Source of the DNA: Aegicerativicinus sediminis
GTDB taxonomy: Bacteria; Bacteroidota; Bacteroidia; Flavobacteriales; Flavobacteriaceae
Reading direction: 5' to 3'
DNA length: 64,000 nucleotides
Assembly: GCF_015476115.1 (NCBI RefSeq)
Contig: NZ_CP064295.1
Coordinates: 3,032,001-3,096,000, forward strand
The translations under genes and the position numbers were made by a program. Numbering within the stretch: position 1 is the stretch's first letter; each line of letters starts with the position of its first letter. Positions 38,103-47,075 of this stretch are shown piece after piece. The notes beneath the pieces were generated by a model that saw nothing but the letters and a program-made list of their open reading frames with translations, did no database searches and was not told the origin of the DNA.

Positions 38103-38148
38103 CAGGCTTAAAATTAGACAGGTAAAATATAGAGGAATCGCCAAGTCA

Positions 38149-39474
38149 ATGGATAAAAAAGTTGCATTTTATACGTTAGGTTGTAAACTGAATTTTTCGG
38201 AGACATCTACTATTGCAAGAAATTTTGAAAATGAGGGTTTTCAGCGAGTAGATTTTTCTGAAAGTGCTGATATCTATGTTATTAACACCTGTTCGGTAAC
38301 TGAGAATGCAGACAAACGTTTTAAGACCATTGTAAAACAGGCCCAAAGTGCTAATCCCGATGCTTTCATCGCTGCAGTTGGTTGTTATGCCCAGCTTAAA
38401 CCTGAAGAGTTGGCTGATGTTACTGGTGTGGATTTGGTTTTAGGTGCTACCGAAAAATTTAAGATCACCGATTATCTTAACGATTTAACTAAGAATGATT
38501 TTGGAGAAATTCATTCTTGTGAAATTGAAGAGGCTGATTTTTATGTTGGAAGTTATTCAATGGGTGATCGAACTAGGGCATTTTTAAAAGTTCAAGACGG
38601 CTGCGACTATAAGTGTACATATTGTACAATTCCTTTAGCAAGGGGGATTTCTAGGAGTGATAAATTAGAGAACGTTTTGCAAAATGCTTCTGAAATTGCA
38701 GAACAAGGCATCAAAGAGATTGTATTAACTGGTGTAAATATTGGTGATTACGGGAAGGGTGAGTTTGGTAATAAGAAACATGAACATACATTTTTAGATC
38801 TTGTAAAAGCATTGGATGAAGTGGAAGGGATAGAACGCTTACGAATTTCTTCCATTGAACCCAATCTCCTTAAAAATGAAACAATTGAGTTTGTAGCTCA
38901 AAGTAAAACCTTTGTTCCCCACTTTCATATTCCATTACAAAGCGGAAGTAATGAAATTTTGAAGGCTATGAGAAGGCGCTACCTGAAGGAATTATATGTT
39001 AATAGGGTAGAGGCTATTAAGAAAAGTATGCCCCATGCTTGTATTGGAGTCGATGTGATTGTGGGTTTTCCAGGAGAAACGGATGAGCATTTTTTGGAAA
39101 CCTATCATTTCCTAAATGAATTAGACATTTCTTATTTACACGTATTTACTTATTCTGAAAGGGACAATACGCTGGCTGCCGAAATGGGTGAAGTAGTGCC
39201 GAAATCAATTAGAAACAAACGCAGTAAAATGCTTCGTGGGCTTTCATCAAAAAAACGTAGGGCATTTTATGAGTCTCAAGTTGGTACCCGCCGCACTGTA
39301 TTGTTTGAGGGTGAAAACAAATTGGGTTATATCCATGGCTTTACTGAGAATTATGTTAAGGTAAAATATCCCTGGGACCCAGATTTAATAAATGAACTTA
39401 AAACAGTCGATCTTAAAAGTATAGATGAAGATGGGCTGATGAGGGTAGAATTTGTTGAGACTCTCGTCCATTAA
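38149..39474 (+). CDS. mtaB: tRNA t6A37 methylthiotransferase MtaB
   Basis: 441 residues of the radical-SAM methylthiotransferase family. The N-terminal MTTase domain has VAFYTLGCKLNFSET, INTCSVTENAD and GCYAQLKPEE, giving the three Cys of the auxiliary cluster. The radical-SAM CxxxCxxC is in DGCDYKCTYCTIPLARG, and a TRAM domain ends the protein. The opening TLGCKLNFSET and length are those of MtaB (ms2t6A, tRNAs decoding ANN codons) rather than MiaB or RimO. Confidence 0.93.
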   Translation: MDKKVAFYTLGCKLNFSETSTIARNFENEGFQRVDFSESADIYVINTCSVTENADKRFKTIVKQAQSANPDAFIAAVGCYAQLKPEELADVTGVDLVLGATEKFKITDYLNDLTKNDFGEIHSCEIEEADFYVGSYSMGDRTRAFLKVQDGCDYKCTYCTIPLARGISRSDKLENVLQNASEIAEQGIKEIVLTGVNIGDYGKGEFGNKKHEHTFLDLVKALDEVEGIERLRISSIEPNLLKNETIEFVAQSKTFVPHFHIPLQSGSNEILKAMRRRYLKELYVNRVEAIKKSMPHACIGVDVIVGFPGETDEHFLETYHFLNELDISYLHVFTYSERDNTLAAEMGEVVPKSIRNKRSKMLRGLSSKKRRAFYESQVGTRRTVLFEGENKLGYIHGFTENYVKVKYPWDPDLINELKTVDLKSIDEDGLMRVEFVETLVH

Positions 39475-39586
39475 ACGGTGTTTTAGACAGTTAACTGCAT
39501 TTCAACCGTATTTTTTTCCACTCATCTTATTTTTTTAATTGTTGAGATTTTGCGAAATATTTTTACCCTTGAAAATTTTCGCCCCA

Positions 39587-40102
39587 ATGAAAAACTACTT
39601 TTACCTATTACTAACCTTATTGTTTACTTTCGCAACATCTTGTTCAGTTGATAAGGTTTCCGATGAAGAATTTGAATCCATTAAAGGCTCTTGGCTATTA
39701 ACCTCTTGGCACGTTAATAATCCTGTTGATTTAAATAATGATGGCATTGCAACATCTGACTTTTCTGCTGGCTGTTTCACTGATTCTAATATTGTATTCA
39801 ATAACGAAGGTCGAGGAACCATTTTCTTTAGCTCTAAAGTTGAATACCATACTGAAGAAGAGAATGGAAATATAACCTATATGGTTACTTGTGCAACAAG
39901 TACCGAATTAAAACCTTCTCCAATAAGCTATTCTGTTGATAAAGATATTATCACCATTTATGATGAAGATAGGATTTCCCAATTGGTAAAAGAAAACAAC
40001 CGACTAGCGTTGACTATCGAAGGCGGCTTCATTACAAGAGATATCAACACTTTTGAAATTACATCAAAGCAAGACGTAACATATTATTTTACCAGGCCAT
40101 AA
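39587..40102 (+). CDS. Small lipoprotein, lipocalin-like
   Basis: 171 residues from the ATG at 39587, which opens a lipoprotein signal (MKNYFYLLLTLLFTFATSCS, Cys at position 19). An upstream in-frame TTG at 39539 would add 16 residues in front of the signal and is rejected. The mature part (IKGSWLLTSWHVNN, RGTIFFSSKVEYH, SYSVDKDIITIYDED) has the beta-rich pattern of small lipocalin-like proteins that are frequent in flavobacteria. No ligand can be named. Its relation to mtaB upstream (112-bp gap) is unclear. Confidence 0.75.
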   Translation: MKNYFYLLLTLLFTFATSCSVDKVSDEEFESIKGSWLLTSWHVNNPVDLNNDGIATSDFSAGCFTDSNIVFNNEGRGTIFFSSKVEYHTEEENGNITYMVTCATSTELKPSPISYSVDKDIITIYDEDRISQLVKENNRLALTIEGGFITRDINTFEITSKQDVTYYFTRP

Positions 40103-40163
40103 ACATTTTGTAGATTAAAATTAATCTAATAGTAAAAAGGCGAAAATAGTTGAAGATGAATTC

Positions 40164-40460
40164 TTAAATCCTGATCCCTACAGGCAGCATTTTCTTGTAT
40201 CGTCTATTTCTTCGGATGAATTTTGCAATTTCAGGACTCGTAGGTACTACGCTTATATTTCTTTCCTGAATATCCTCCATAACAAGTTTTAAAAATTCCT
40301 CTTCAAATTCGTCAGAGTGGATCCCCTTTGGGATTACCATCTTGGTGAGGAAAATTTTGCGATCTTGGAGTGAATATTCAATTTTAGCTAAAGATTCGTC
40401 AATTTTAATTTCATATTGACGTAAGAAATCGTTGTCTACTAGTTCTGCTGCATCAATCAT
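40164..40460 (-). CDS. GNAT-like acetyltransferase domain protein (YjdJ/COG2388 type)
   Basis: 98 residues. The order of features (IEYSLQDRKIFLTKMVIPK, SDEFEEEFLKLVMEDIQERN, ISVVPTSPEIAKFIRRNRRY) matches the minimal ~95-residue GNAT family related to human NATD1, where CPF-x-x-Y/F-I-x-x-H is replaced by TSPEIAKFIRRN. The glycine-rich acetyl-CoA loop between strand and helix is poorly conserved (KGIHSDEF), so activity is doubtful. It is divergent from the hydrolase gene with overlapping promoter elements. Confidence 0.65.
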   Translation of the reverse strand: MIDAAELVDNDFLRQYEIKIDESLAKIEYSLQDRKIFLTKMVIPKGIHSDEFEEEFLKLVMEDIQERNISVVPTSPEIAKFIRRNRRYKKMLPVGIRI

Positions 40461-40511
40461 AATAACATTATTTTAAATACAAGGGGGTAAGTTAGAAACT
40501 GCTAAAATCAA

Positions 40512-40532
40512 TAGATTTGCAGTGCAAAGGTA
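40512..40532. promoter_or_regulatory. Overlapping divergent -7 elements
   Basis: Plus strand: TAGATTTG then CAG (40512-40519), facing the hydrolase at 40578. Minus strand: TACCTTTG then CAC (40525-40532), facing the GNAT gene at 40460. The two are back to back within 21 bp, so transcription in one direction may exclude the other. Confidence 0.55.
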
Positions 40533-40577
40533 TGAAAACTATTGCAAAAATGAAAGGTAACACTCTGTTAAAACCTT

Positions 40578-41246
40578 ATGAATCAAGATATCATACATGT
40601 TTATCTTATGCCTGGGATGGCAGCTAGCTCTCGGATTTTCGAGTTTATAAGCCTTCCGGAAGATGAATTCGAAATCCATTACTTAGATTGGGAAGTGCCT
40701 GATCCAGAGGAAACACTATCCTCATATGCTAAAAAAATGTGTGGGAAAATAACACATCCTAAGAGTGTCTTATTGGGTGTTAGCTTTGGAGGAATTCTTG
40801 TTCAGGAAATGAGTAAATATTTAGACCTTAAAAGACTTTTGGTAGTCTCAAGTATTAAGAGTAAACATGAACTTCCTAAAAGATTGGCTTTGCTAAGGGT
40901 AACAGGAGCCTATAAAATTCTTCCTACCCGTTGGGTTAAAAATTTGGAGCACCTTGCTCAATTTTCATTTGGTGAAACCGTAAGCAAACGAATTGAGTTA
41001 TACAAGAAATACCTTACTATGGATGACCCCGTTTATTTAGACTGGGCGATTAAGGAAATTATTTTTTGGGATCAAGAGGAGCCTCTTAATAATGCCATTT
41101 ATATACACGGCGACAAAGATCTAATTTTCCCTCACAGTTGTGAAGGTAATTGTATCGTCATAAAAGGAGGTACCCATATAATGGTTATCAATAGGGCACG
41201 TTGGTTTAATGAAAATCTTCCTAGGTTGATAAAAGAGGGCAAATGA
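40578..41246 (+). CDS. Alpha/beta hydrolase
   Basis: 222 residues. The nucleophile elbow is LLGVSFGGILV (Ser69), the acid probably the Asp of HGDKDLIFP and the base the His of GGTHIMVI, a complete catalytic triad. There is no signal peptide, so it is cytoplasmic. No lid domain is obvious, and the substrate (ester, thioester or lactone) cannot be told. The lytic transglycosylase ATG follows after 30 bp and may share its transcript. Confidence 0.85.
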   Translation: MNQDIIHVYLMPGMAASSRIFEFISLPEDEFEIHYLDWEVPDPEETLSSYAKKMCGKITHPKSVLLGVSFGGILVQEMSKYLDLKRLLVVSSIKSKHELPKRLALLRVTGAYKILPTRWVKNLEHLAQFSFGETVSKRIELYKKYLTMDDPVYLDWAIKEIIFWDQEEPLNNAIYIHGDKDLIFPHSCEGNCIVIKGGTHIMVINRARWFNENLPRLIKEGK

Positions 41247-41276
41247 TTTTTTTTGTTACATTTATCAAAAAATTTC

Positions 41277-42218
41277 ATGAAATTCTTCACACATCTTTTT
41301 GCTATTATTGGGGTTATTTCAGTGGGGGGTCTTTTCATATATTCTTCCCAATCGCCCAATACGAATACCGATCCTGAGATTCAGTCTAATACGAAAATGC
41401 TGAATGATTACAACGTCTATGCGCTTAGTGTACCTGAGTCTATAGAATTTGCTGGTGAATCAGTTCCTTTAGAAGATCCAGATGTTTATGAACGTATGGA
41501 TAGGGAGCTGTTGGTTAATACTTATTGGCAATCTAATGGTTTGTTACTTTTTAAAAGGGCTGCCAAATATTTTCCAGTAATAGAACCTATTCTTAAGAAA
41601 AATGGAATTCCTGAAGATTTTAAGTATTTGGCTGTCATTGAAAGTGGCTTAACAAATGCAGTTTCTCCAGCTGGAGCTAGAGGAGTTTGGCAAATTATGG
41701 CTGGTACTGGTAAGGATAATGGCTTAGAAGTAAATGATAATGTTGATGAGCGTTACCATTTGGAAAAGGCTACGGAAGTTGCTTGTAAGTATATAAAGCA
41801 ATCTAGGGACAAATTTGGTTCTTGGACATTGGCTGCTGCTGCTTACAATGCAGGTAACGCCGGTGTATCTAGACGGTTGGATGACCAAAAGGTTGATGAC
41901 TATTACGATTTACTTTTAGGTGAAGAGACCGGTCGATACTTATTTAGAATTTTAGCTTTAAAGGAAATTTTGAACCATCCGAAAAAATACGGTTTCAATT
42001 TTTCTGATGCCGATTTGTATAAAACTATTCCAACGACAAAAATTATGGTTGACAGTGAGGTTACAGATTTTGCCTCATTTGCTCTAGACCATGGTATAAA
42101 TTACAAAATTTTAAAAATTCATAATCCATGGTTGAGGGAGGATCATCTAAATAATAAATCAAAAAAGGTTTATTATATAGAGATTCCAGAGGAAGGATAT
42201 TATCCTGCAAAACCATAA
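41277..42218 (+). CDS. Lytic transglycosylase, SLT domain
   Basis: 313 residues from the ATG at 41277 (MKFFTHLFAIIGVISVGGLF, signal or membrane anchor). A TTG 24 bp upstream is rejected because it would precede the signal. The goose-lysozyme-like SLT domain has FKYLAVIESGLTNAVSPAGA (catalytic Glu in IES), RGVWQIMAGTG and WTLAAAAYNAGNAGVSRRL. It cleaves peptidoglycan to 1,6-anhydro products, similar to MltD but without its multiple LysM repeats. The stop is directly followed by the cls start, so the genes are co-translated. Confidence 0.9.
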   Translation: MKFFTHLFAIIGVISVGGLFIYSSQSPNTNTDPEIQSNTKMLNDYNVYALSVPESIEFAGESVPLEDPDVYERMDRELLVNTYWQSNGLLLFKRAAKYFPVIEPILKKNGIPEDFKYLAVIESGLTNAVSPAGARGVWQIMAGTGKDNGLEVNDNVDERYHLEKATEVACKYIKQSRDKFGSWTLAAAAYNAGNAGVSRRLDDQKVDDYYDLLLGEETGRYLFRILALKEILNHPKKYGFNFSDADLYKTIPTTKIMVDSEVTDFASFALDHGINYKILKIHNPWLREDHLNNKSKKVYYIEIPEEGYYPAKP

Positions 42219-43673
42219 ATGATAGATTATATAAAGGACAACACTTGGGACATACTGTTGTTCATCAACTATGTTTTGTCCATTGGTGCTGCAATTCTTG
42301 TTCTTCTCAAGAATGTTAATCCAACCAAAACCCTCACTTATATAATTGTATTATTGGTATTTCCCTTTGTGGGGCTAATCGTTTATTATTTTTTCGGTCA
42401 GGAATATCGCAAAGTAAAAATCTTCAATAGGAAGGATGTTTTAAACCAAAAAATCATCAAGGATGTACAGGAAGAATTAAAACTTGCACCAGCAGAGATT
42501 AGGATAATTAGAAACCAACTGGACGAAAAGGTTAAACTCGTTCGACTCTTATCCAAAAGCGATAAGTCTCCTCTCACCATGAAAAATGAACTTGAATTGT
42601 TGAAAAATGGTGAAGAAAAATTTCCAAGACTTTTTGAGGATTTAAAAACTGCCAAAGACCATATCCATGTTGAATATTACATATTAGAAGACGATAAAAT
42701 TGGTACCCAGTTCATCGATTTGCTGTGCGAAATGGCAAAATCTGGAGTGGAAGTTCGTTTAAGTTATGATTATGTAGGTAGTAGTATTAGCAGTAAGGCC
42801 AAACGAAAAATGAAAATTGCAGGCATACAATTTATGCCATTTATGCCGGTATTGTTTTCTGGTTTGACAGGCCAAATGAATTATAGAAACCATCGAAAAA
42901 TTGTTATAATTGATGGTAAAATTGGATATGTTGGAGGAATAAATGTGTCCGACAAATATGTAAATAATGGCAAAAGCGATGTTTATTGGAGAGACACTCA
43001 TTTAAGGATTGAAGGCGAAGCAGTGAAGGAGTTGCAAATCAATTTTTTTAACAATTGGAACTTTGTTACAGATTCAACATTAAAAATAACTCCAAACTAT
43101 TTTCCTCCTAATTCTATTGAAACCGAATTACCTGTGCAAATAGCTGCTAGTGGCCCGGACTCCGATTGGGCAAATATTATGGAAGCTATCTTTACTTCCA
43201 TAAATACTGCAGACAAATATGTTTATATAACTACACCATATTTTATTCCAAACGAGCAGATTGTAACGGCCCTGCAAGTTGCTTCAAGGTCTGGTGTGGA
43301 TGTACGACTTGTTATACCTAAAAATTCCGATAGTTGGGTTGCAAAATATGCCACGAATTCATTCTTAGATAGGTTGTTAGAAGCAAATGTGAAAATCTAT
43401 AGGTACTGTAAAGGATTCATACACGCAAAAACTATTGTAGTGGATGATATGTTCAGTACAGTGGGAACTTCTAATATGGACAACCGTAGTTTTAATATAA
43501 ATTTTGAAATAAATGCCTTAATCTATAATAGGGATTTCACACTGAAACTAAAGCAGCAATTTTTTGATGATGTCGAGGAGTGCGAATTATTGGATAAAGA
43601 GGAATGGTTTAATCGTCCGAAAATTGATAAATTAAAAGAATCCTATAGCCGTCTTTGGGCTCCACTGTTGTAG
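42219..43673 (+). CDS. cls: Cardiolipin synthase
   Basis: 484 residues, the size of bacterial ClsA. Two N-terminal membrane helices (INYVLSIGAAILVLLKN and LTYIIVLLVFPFVGLIVYYF) precede two phospholipase-D domains with HRKIVIIDGKIGYVGGIN and HAKTIVVDDMFSTVGTSN, both complete HxKxxxxD. It joins two phosphatidylglycerols into cardiolipin in the inner membrane. It starts on the base after the transglycosylase stop, a coupling of envelope-wall and membrane-lipid genes. Confidence 0.94.
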   Translation: MIDYIKDNTWDILLFINYVLSIGAAILVLLKNVNPTKTLTYIIVLLVFPFVGLIVYYFFGQEYRKVKIFNRKDVLNQKIIKDVQEELKLAPAEIRIIRNQLDEKVKLVRLLSKSDKSPLTMKNELELLKNGEEKFPRLFEDLKTAKDHIHVEYYILEDDKIGTQFIDLLCEMAKSGVEVRLSYDYVGSSISSKAKRKMKIAGIQFMPFMPVLFSGLTGQMNYRNHRKIVIIDGKIGYVGGINVSDKYVNNGKSDVYWRDTHLRIEGEAVKELQINFFNNWNFVTDSTLKITPNYFPPNSIETELPVQIAASGPDSDWANIMEAIFTSINTADKYVYITTPYFIPNEQIVTALQVASRSGVDVRLVIPKNSDSWVAKYATNSFLDRLLEANVKIYRYCKGFIHAKTIVVDDMFSTVGTSNMDNRSFNINFEINALIYNRDFTLKLKQQFFDDVEECELLDKEEWFNRPKIDKLKESYSRLWAPLL

Positions 43674-44378
43674 TTAGTAATCAGGGTCATTTTCTTCATC
43701 TAAGGTAGTGATCACACCTTCTGAGGTGTTTTCGTCCTTAAACAGTAATAATGCCAAATTTTTGTATGTATTATCAAAAGTATATTCAGTCTCATCTTTT
43801 AGCATTAAGCTGAATTTCTTATTAATATGCATTAGATGTTTTGTTTGATCAACAAAAAAGCAAGTTGGGGCACCAAAGGAATGTTTATATGTTTTAATGA
43901 GCAGATTGTTTTTGTTATCCCGTTCATCTACATAGGTGACAATAACATCCTTGCTAAACGCCTTAGAAGCTTTTTTTACAACCTTCTCGTCTGACCAATA
44001 CAAAACAATAATTGCAATTTGCTGGCTATATTTCAAAGCTATGTCATTTATTAAAGCAACTTCATCTTCATTTTCTAACATCCATGGCGTTCTTGTGATA
44101 ATGATGAACGGTATTCCCAAATCATCTGTATTAATGGGATCCCCTTTAATTCGATTTAAAGTTAGATTAGGGATTATACTTCCTCTCAAATGTTTTTGAA
44201 ATAGAGAATCGAAAAGCATTTCTGCCTTTTCATATTCATAATTCTCTATTGCTGCATTGGAGTTTTTAATGTACTTGGGTAAATGCAGGTCCAAGGCCTT
44301 ATCGAATTGCATCTCAGAATTCTGTGCAAACAATTGAAGGTTAAGTAATAAGATAGTTATGAGTAAAGTTATTCTCAA
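43674..44378 (-). CDS. Exported thioredoxin-like protein without a CxxC
   Basis: 234 residues starting at TTG (44376-44378), which opens a good signal peptide (RITLLITILLLNLQLFAQN). An in-frame stop lies a few codons upstream and no ATG exists before the signal, so TTG is the only sensible start. A helical stretch (about 25-70) is followed by a thioredoxin-like fold (IPFIIITRTPWMLENEDEVA, QQIAIIVLYWSDEKVV, FGAPTCFFVDQTKHLMHINK with the cis-Pro-like GAPT). At the redox position it reads TRTPWM, so no disulfide exchange is expected. Function unknown. It ends exactly next to cls (convergent). Confidence 0.7.
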   Translation of the reverse strand: MRITLLITILLLNLQLFAQNSEMQFDKALDLHLPKYIKNSNAAIENYEYEKAEMLFDSLFQKHLRGSIIPNLTLNRIKGDPINTDDLGIPFIIITRTPWMLENEDEVALINDIALKYSQQIAIIVLYWSDEKVVKKASKAFSKDVIVTYVDERDNKNNLLIKTYKHSFGAPTCFFVDQTKHLMHINKKFSLMLKDETEYTFDNTYKNLALLLFKDENTSEGVITTLDEENDPDY

Positions 44379-44558
44379 ATAGTTGGGGCTTACAATTTGT
44401 TAAAACAAAATTATAGGATTGAGCAATAAACTTCAAATTTAATCGTTAAAGCACGAAAAATTTTAAGAAAAATACTACATATCATACTAAATTCGTCTTG
44501 AAATTATCTTTCCTAGTCATTATCTCCATTAATTTTTTATTATTATAACCATTGAAAT

Positions 44559-44588
44559 TTGGTTGAATCAAGAAGTTGTCTAATTTTA
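44559..44588 (+). promoter_or_regulatory. Putative promoter of the glucan-phosphorylase-like gene
   Basis: TTG (44559-44561), 19 bp, TAATTTTA (44581-44588, one mismatch to TAnnTTTG). It would give an untranslated leader of ~80 bases. The rest of the 294-bp gap 44379-44672 shows nothing else I recognise. Confidence 0.4.
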
Positions 44589-44672
44589 GCCACTTAATTT
44601 TTTAAGTGTTTTTTAGTTGTTGAGAACAAATGGAAAGCATCAATTTCATTCTTTAATTAAATTTCAGTTTAA

Positions 44673-46319
44673 ATGTCTTCATCTTTATATAGTACATGGT
44701 ATCATCCGTACAAACCAGCAAAAGAATTTAATAAAAAGGTAGCATACTTTAGTATGGAATTTGCTATTGATCAAGCTTTGGCAATCTATTCCGGAGGATT
44801 AGGTTTTTTAGCTGGTTCCCATATGCGTTCCGCCTATGATTTAAAACAAAACATGATTGGTGTTGGAATCCTCTGGAAGTATGGTTATTACGACCAGGCC
44901 AGAAATGAGGATCAATCCTTGAGGGTTGAATTCAACGAAAAAACATATGATTTCCTTGAAGATACTGGTATAACAGTTAAAATTCAGTTGCATGAAAATC
45001 CAAATGTGCATGTAAAGGCTTATGTTTTGAAACCTGAAATTTTCGGTAATGTTCCATTATATCTATTAAGCACGGATGTTGAGGAAAATGATCATTTATC
45101 TAGGACTATTACGAATCATCTTTACGATTCAAACGAATTAACACGTATTTCACAAAGTATAGTATTAGGTATTGGTGGGGCTAAGGTTGTTGAGGCTTTG
45201 GGAGGAGCAGATATTTATCATCTCAATGAAGGACATGCACTTCCTGCATTTTATTACTTAAAGGATAGAGGGGTTAAAAAATCCCAATTGGCATTTACTA
45301 CCCATACCCCTGAAAAAGCTGGTAATGAGGAACGGGATGGTCGTCATCTTAACCGTTGTGGTTTTTTTGGAAGATATCTTTCTGACATGGAGTTAGAAAA
45401 GGAACTAGTTAATGACGGTATGATTAGTTATACTGTTTCTGCCCTAAGAATGGCGAACAAATCCAATGCTGTGTCCAAATTACATGCTAAGGTTTCAAAA
45501 AACATGTGGAAGGATTATAAGGGTGTTTCTAAAATAATGGCTATCACTAATGCCCAAAATCAGCATTATTGGCAAGATGATAAACTCAAAAATGCCCGGA
45601 AAAGGAAAAGTTCTAAGAATTTTCATACTCGGAAAAACGAATTAAAGAAAGAACTTTTTGCTGAAGTCTATAACCAAACGGGTAAAGAATTCGACCCAGA
45701 TACCCTTACTCTAGTTTGGGCACGTCGCCTTGCAGGCTATAAACGGGCAGATTTGTTGCTACATGATTTGGAGCGATTTAATAGGATTGTACATAATACA
45801 GAATACCCAGTTCAAATAATATGGGCAGGAAAACCGTATCCATTTGACTATTATGCCATTGATATTTTTAACCATCTAGTTAATCATTCCAAGGGATACG
45901 CAAATTTGGCAGTACTGATTGGATACGAATTAGATTTGTCTAGAAAATTAAAATTAGGATCTGATGTTTGGTTGAACACTCCGAGAATAACACGTGAAGC
46001 TTCTGGAACAAGTGGAATGTCTGCAGCAATGAATGGTTCAGTGAATGTTTCGGTTAATGACGGGTGGATTCAAGAATTTGAAAAGGATGAAGTAAATAGT
46101 TTCGTGCTGCCAAAAGGAGATCACACTAAGCCAGTTTGGGAACAAGATAGAATCGATGCCTATAACCTATATAATGTATTAGAGAATAAGGTTATTCCAA
46201 CTTATTATGATGATCCAACTGCTTGGCATAAACTCGTGATTAATGGAATTGAAGACGTTATTCCTGAATTTACAAGTGAGCGAATGGCAAAAGAGTATTA
46301 TTCTAAACTTTATAAATAG
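44673..46319 (+). CDS. Alpha-glucan phosphorylase family (GT35-like) protein lacking the PLP lysine
   Basis: 548 residues, shorter than classical glycogen phosphorylases (about 800). It has the landmarks of the alpha-glucan family: AYFSMEFAIDQALAIYSGGL (24-43), NEGHALPAFYYL (185-196), FTTHTPEKAG (208-217) and WARRLAGYKRADLL (349-362), which holds the Arg and Lys that bind phosphate. The motif that normally reads EASGTSGMKAAMNG is EASGTSGMSAAMNG here, so residue 450, the Schiff-base Lys for PLP in this family, is Ser (codon TCT at 46020-46022). The protein may therefore not be a PLP-dependent phosphorylase. Monocistronic, with a terminator behind. Confidence 0.87.
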   Translation: MSSSLYSTWYHPYKPAKEFNKKVAYFSMEFAIDQALAIYSGGLGFLAGSHMRSAYDLKQNMIGVGILWKYGYYDQARNEDQSLRVEFNEKTYDFLEDTGITVKIQLHENPNVHVKAYVLKPEIFGNVPLYLLSTDVEENDHLSRTITNHLYDSNELTRISQSIVLGIGGAKVVEALGGADIYHLNEGHALPAFYYLKDRGVKKSQLAFTTHTPEKAGNEERDGRHLNRCGFFGRYLSDMELEKELVNDGMISYTVSALRMANKSNAVSKLHAKVSKNMWKDYKGVSKIMAITNAQNQHYWQDDKLKNARKRKSSKNFHTRKNELKKELFAEVYNQTGKEFDPDTLTLVWARRLAGYKRADLLLHDLERFNRIVHNTEYPVQIIWAGKPYPFDYYAIDIFNHLVNHSKGYANLAVLIGYELDLSRKLKLGSDVWLNTPRITREASGTSGMSAAMNGSVNVSVNDGWIQEFEKDEVNSFVLPKGDHTKPVWEQDRIDAYNLYNVLENKVIPTYYDDPTAWHKLVINGIEDVIPEFTSERMAKEYYSKLYK

Positions 46320-46326
46320 TATAATA

Positions 46327-46356
46327 AAAAAGCCCTGAAAATCTTCAGGGCTTTTT
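46327..46356. terminator. Bidirectional terminator
   Basis: AAAAAGCCCTGAA (46327-46339), 4-base loop, TTCAGGGCTTTTT (46344-46356). Perfect 13-bp stem with A and T flanks between the phosphorylase-like gene and the convergent TPR gene. Confidence 0.92.
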
Positions 46357-46371
46357 CTATAATTAAATAAT

Positions 46372-46932
46372 TTACCTTCTTCTCATTTGGCGATTGCCAT
46401 AATGTTGATTTGGGATATTTGCGCGCTTCATGCTGTCCTGCATCATTTTAATTTGGTCGGTAAGTATGTTTCGTTTGTCCAATGTTTTAGCCTCTGCTAA
46501 AAGTCTTTTCGCTTCCTGGGGTCTTCTTTTACTGAATGCAATACCCGCCAAATTCAATTTTGCCATAGCTAGGTCATGATCCATTGACAAGCCAAATTCC
46601 ACAGACCTTTTAAAATATTTTTCTGCTTCATTCATGTTGGTTTGAGAAACCATTATGCCATGAAGGAAATTATAATAACCCTGCTGTTTTTTTACTAAGG
46701 CAGAAGATGGATTTTTAATTTTATCTAACCATTTTTTGGCGCCATCAAAATCCTGTTTCCTCAAACGTAGAAATGCCAAAAGAATCATTTCGTTCTTGAA
46801 ATACAGAAATATGAATACAAGAGACAATAATATTAAGGAGATACCATTACCTATATTATTTTCGGTAAATTGGTAAACTGCGTACCCGATTATAAGTCCA
46901 GCAAGAACTAACTTTATATTTTTATTAAACAT
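46372..46932 (-). CDS. Membrane-anchored TPR-like protein (DUF2892-like N-terminus)
   Basis: 186 residues. Two N-terminal helices (LVLAGLIIGYAVYQF and ISLILLSLVFIFLYF) are followed by about three TPR-type helix pairs (RKQDFDGAKKWLDKIKNPS, NMNEAEKYFKRSVEFGLSMD, AMAKLNLAGIAFSKRRPQEA) and a basic tail ending RQMRRR. TPR repeats bind partner proteins, probably on the cytoplasmic side. No partner is evident from the neighbours. A TACCTTTG -7 element (46956-46963, minus strand) precedes it. Confidence 0.78.
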   Translation of the reverse strand: MFNKNIKLVLAGLIIGYAVYQFTENNIGNGISLILLSLVFIFLYFKNEMILLAFLRLRKQDFDGAKKWLDKIKNPSSALVKKQQGYYNFLHGIMVSQTNMNEAEKYFKRSVEFGLSMDHDLAMAKLNLAGIAFSKRRPQEAKRLLAEAKTLDKRNILTDQIKMMQDSMKRANIPNQHYGNRQMRRR

Positions 46933-46955
46933 ATTTATTATTTGCTAAAGGAGTG

Positions 46956-46963
46956 CAAAGGTA
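46956..46963 (-). promoter_or_regulatory. Putative -7 element of the TPR gene
   Basis: TACCTTTG then CAC on the minus strand, 23 bp before the ATG. No -33 TTG at the usual spacing. Confidence 0.5.
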
Positions 46964-47075
46964 AGAAATAAAGGCTTATTCTTCTATATGGACTCATTTA
47001 AAGAGCCATAAATACTTTGAAAATATTGATTGTTAATAAGCCGAAATTCTTGTTGAAAATTATTTATTTTTGCAC

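Noticed and set aside
40111-40128. Inverted repeat TAGATTAA-AA-TTAATCTA between convergent genes
   Set aside because: All-AT-like weak stem with no T-run; could be chance in AT-rich DNA, so not called a terminator.
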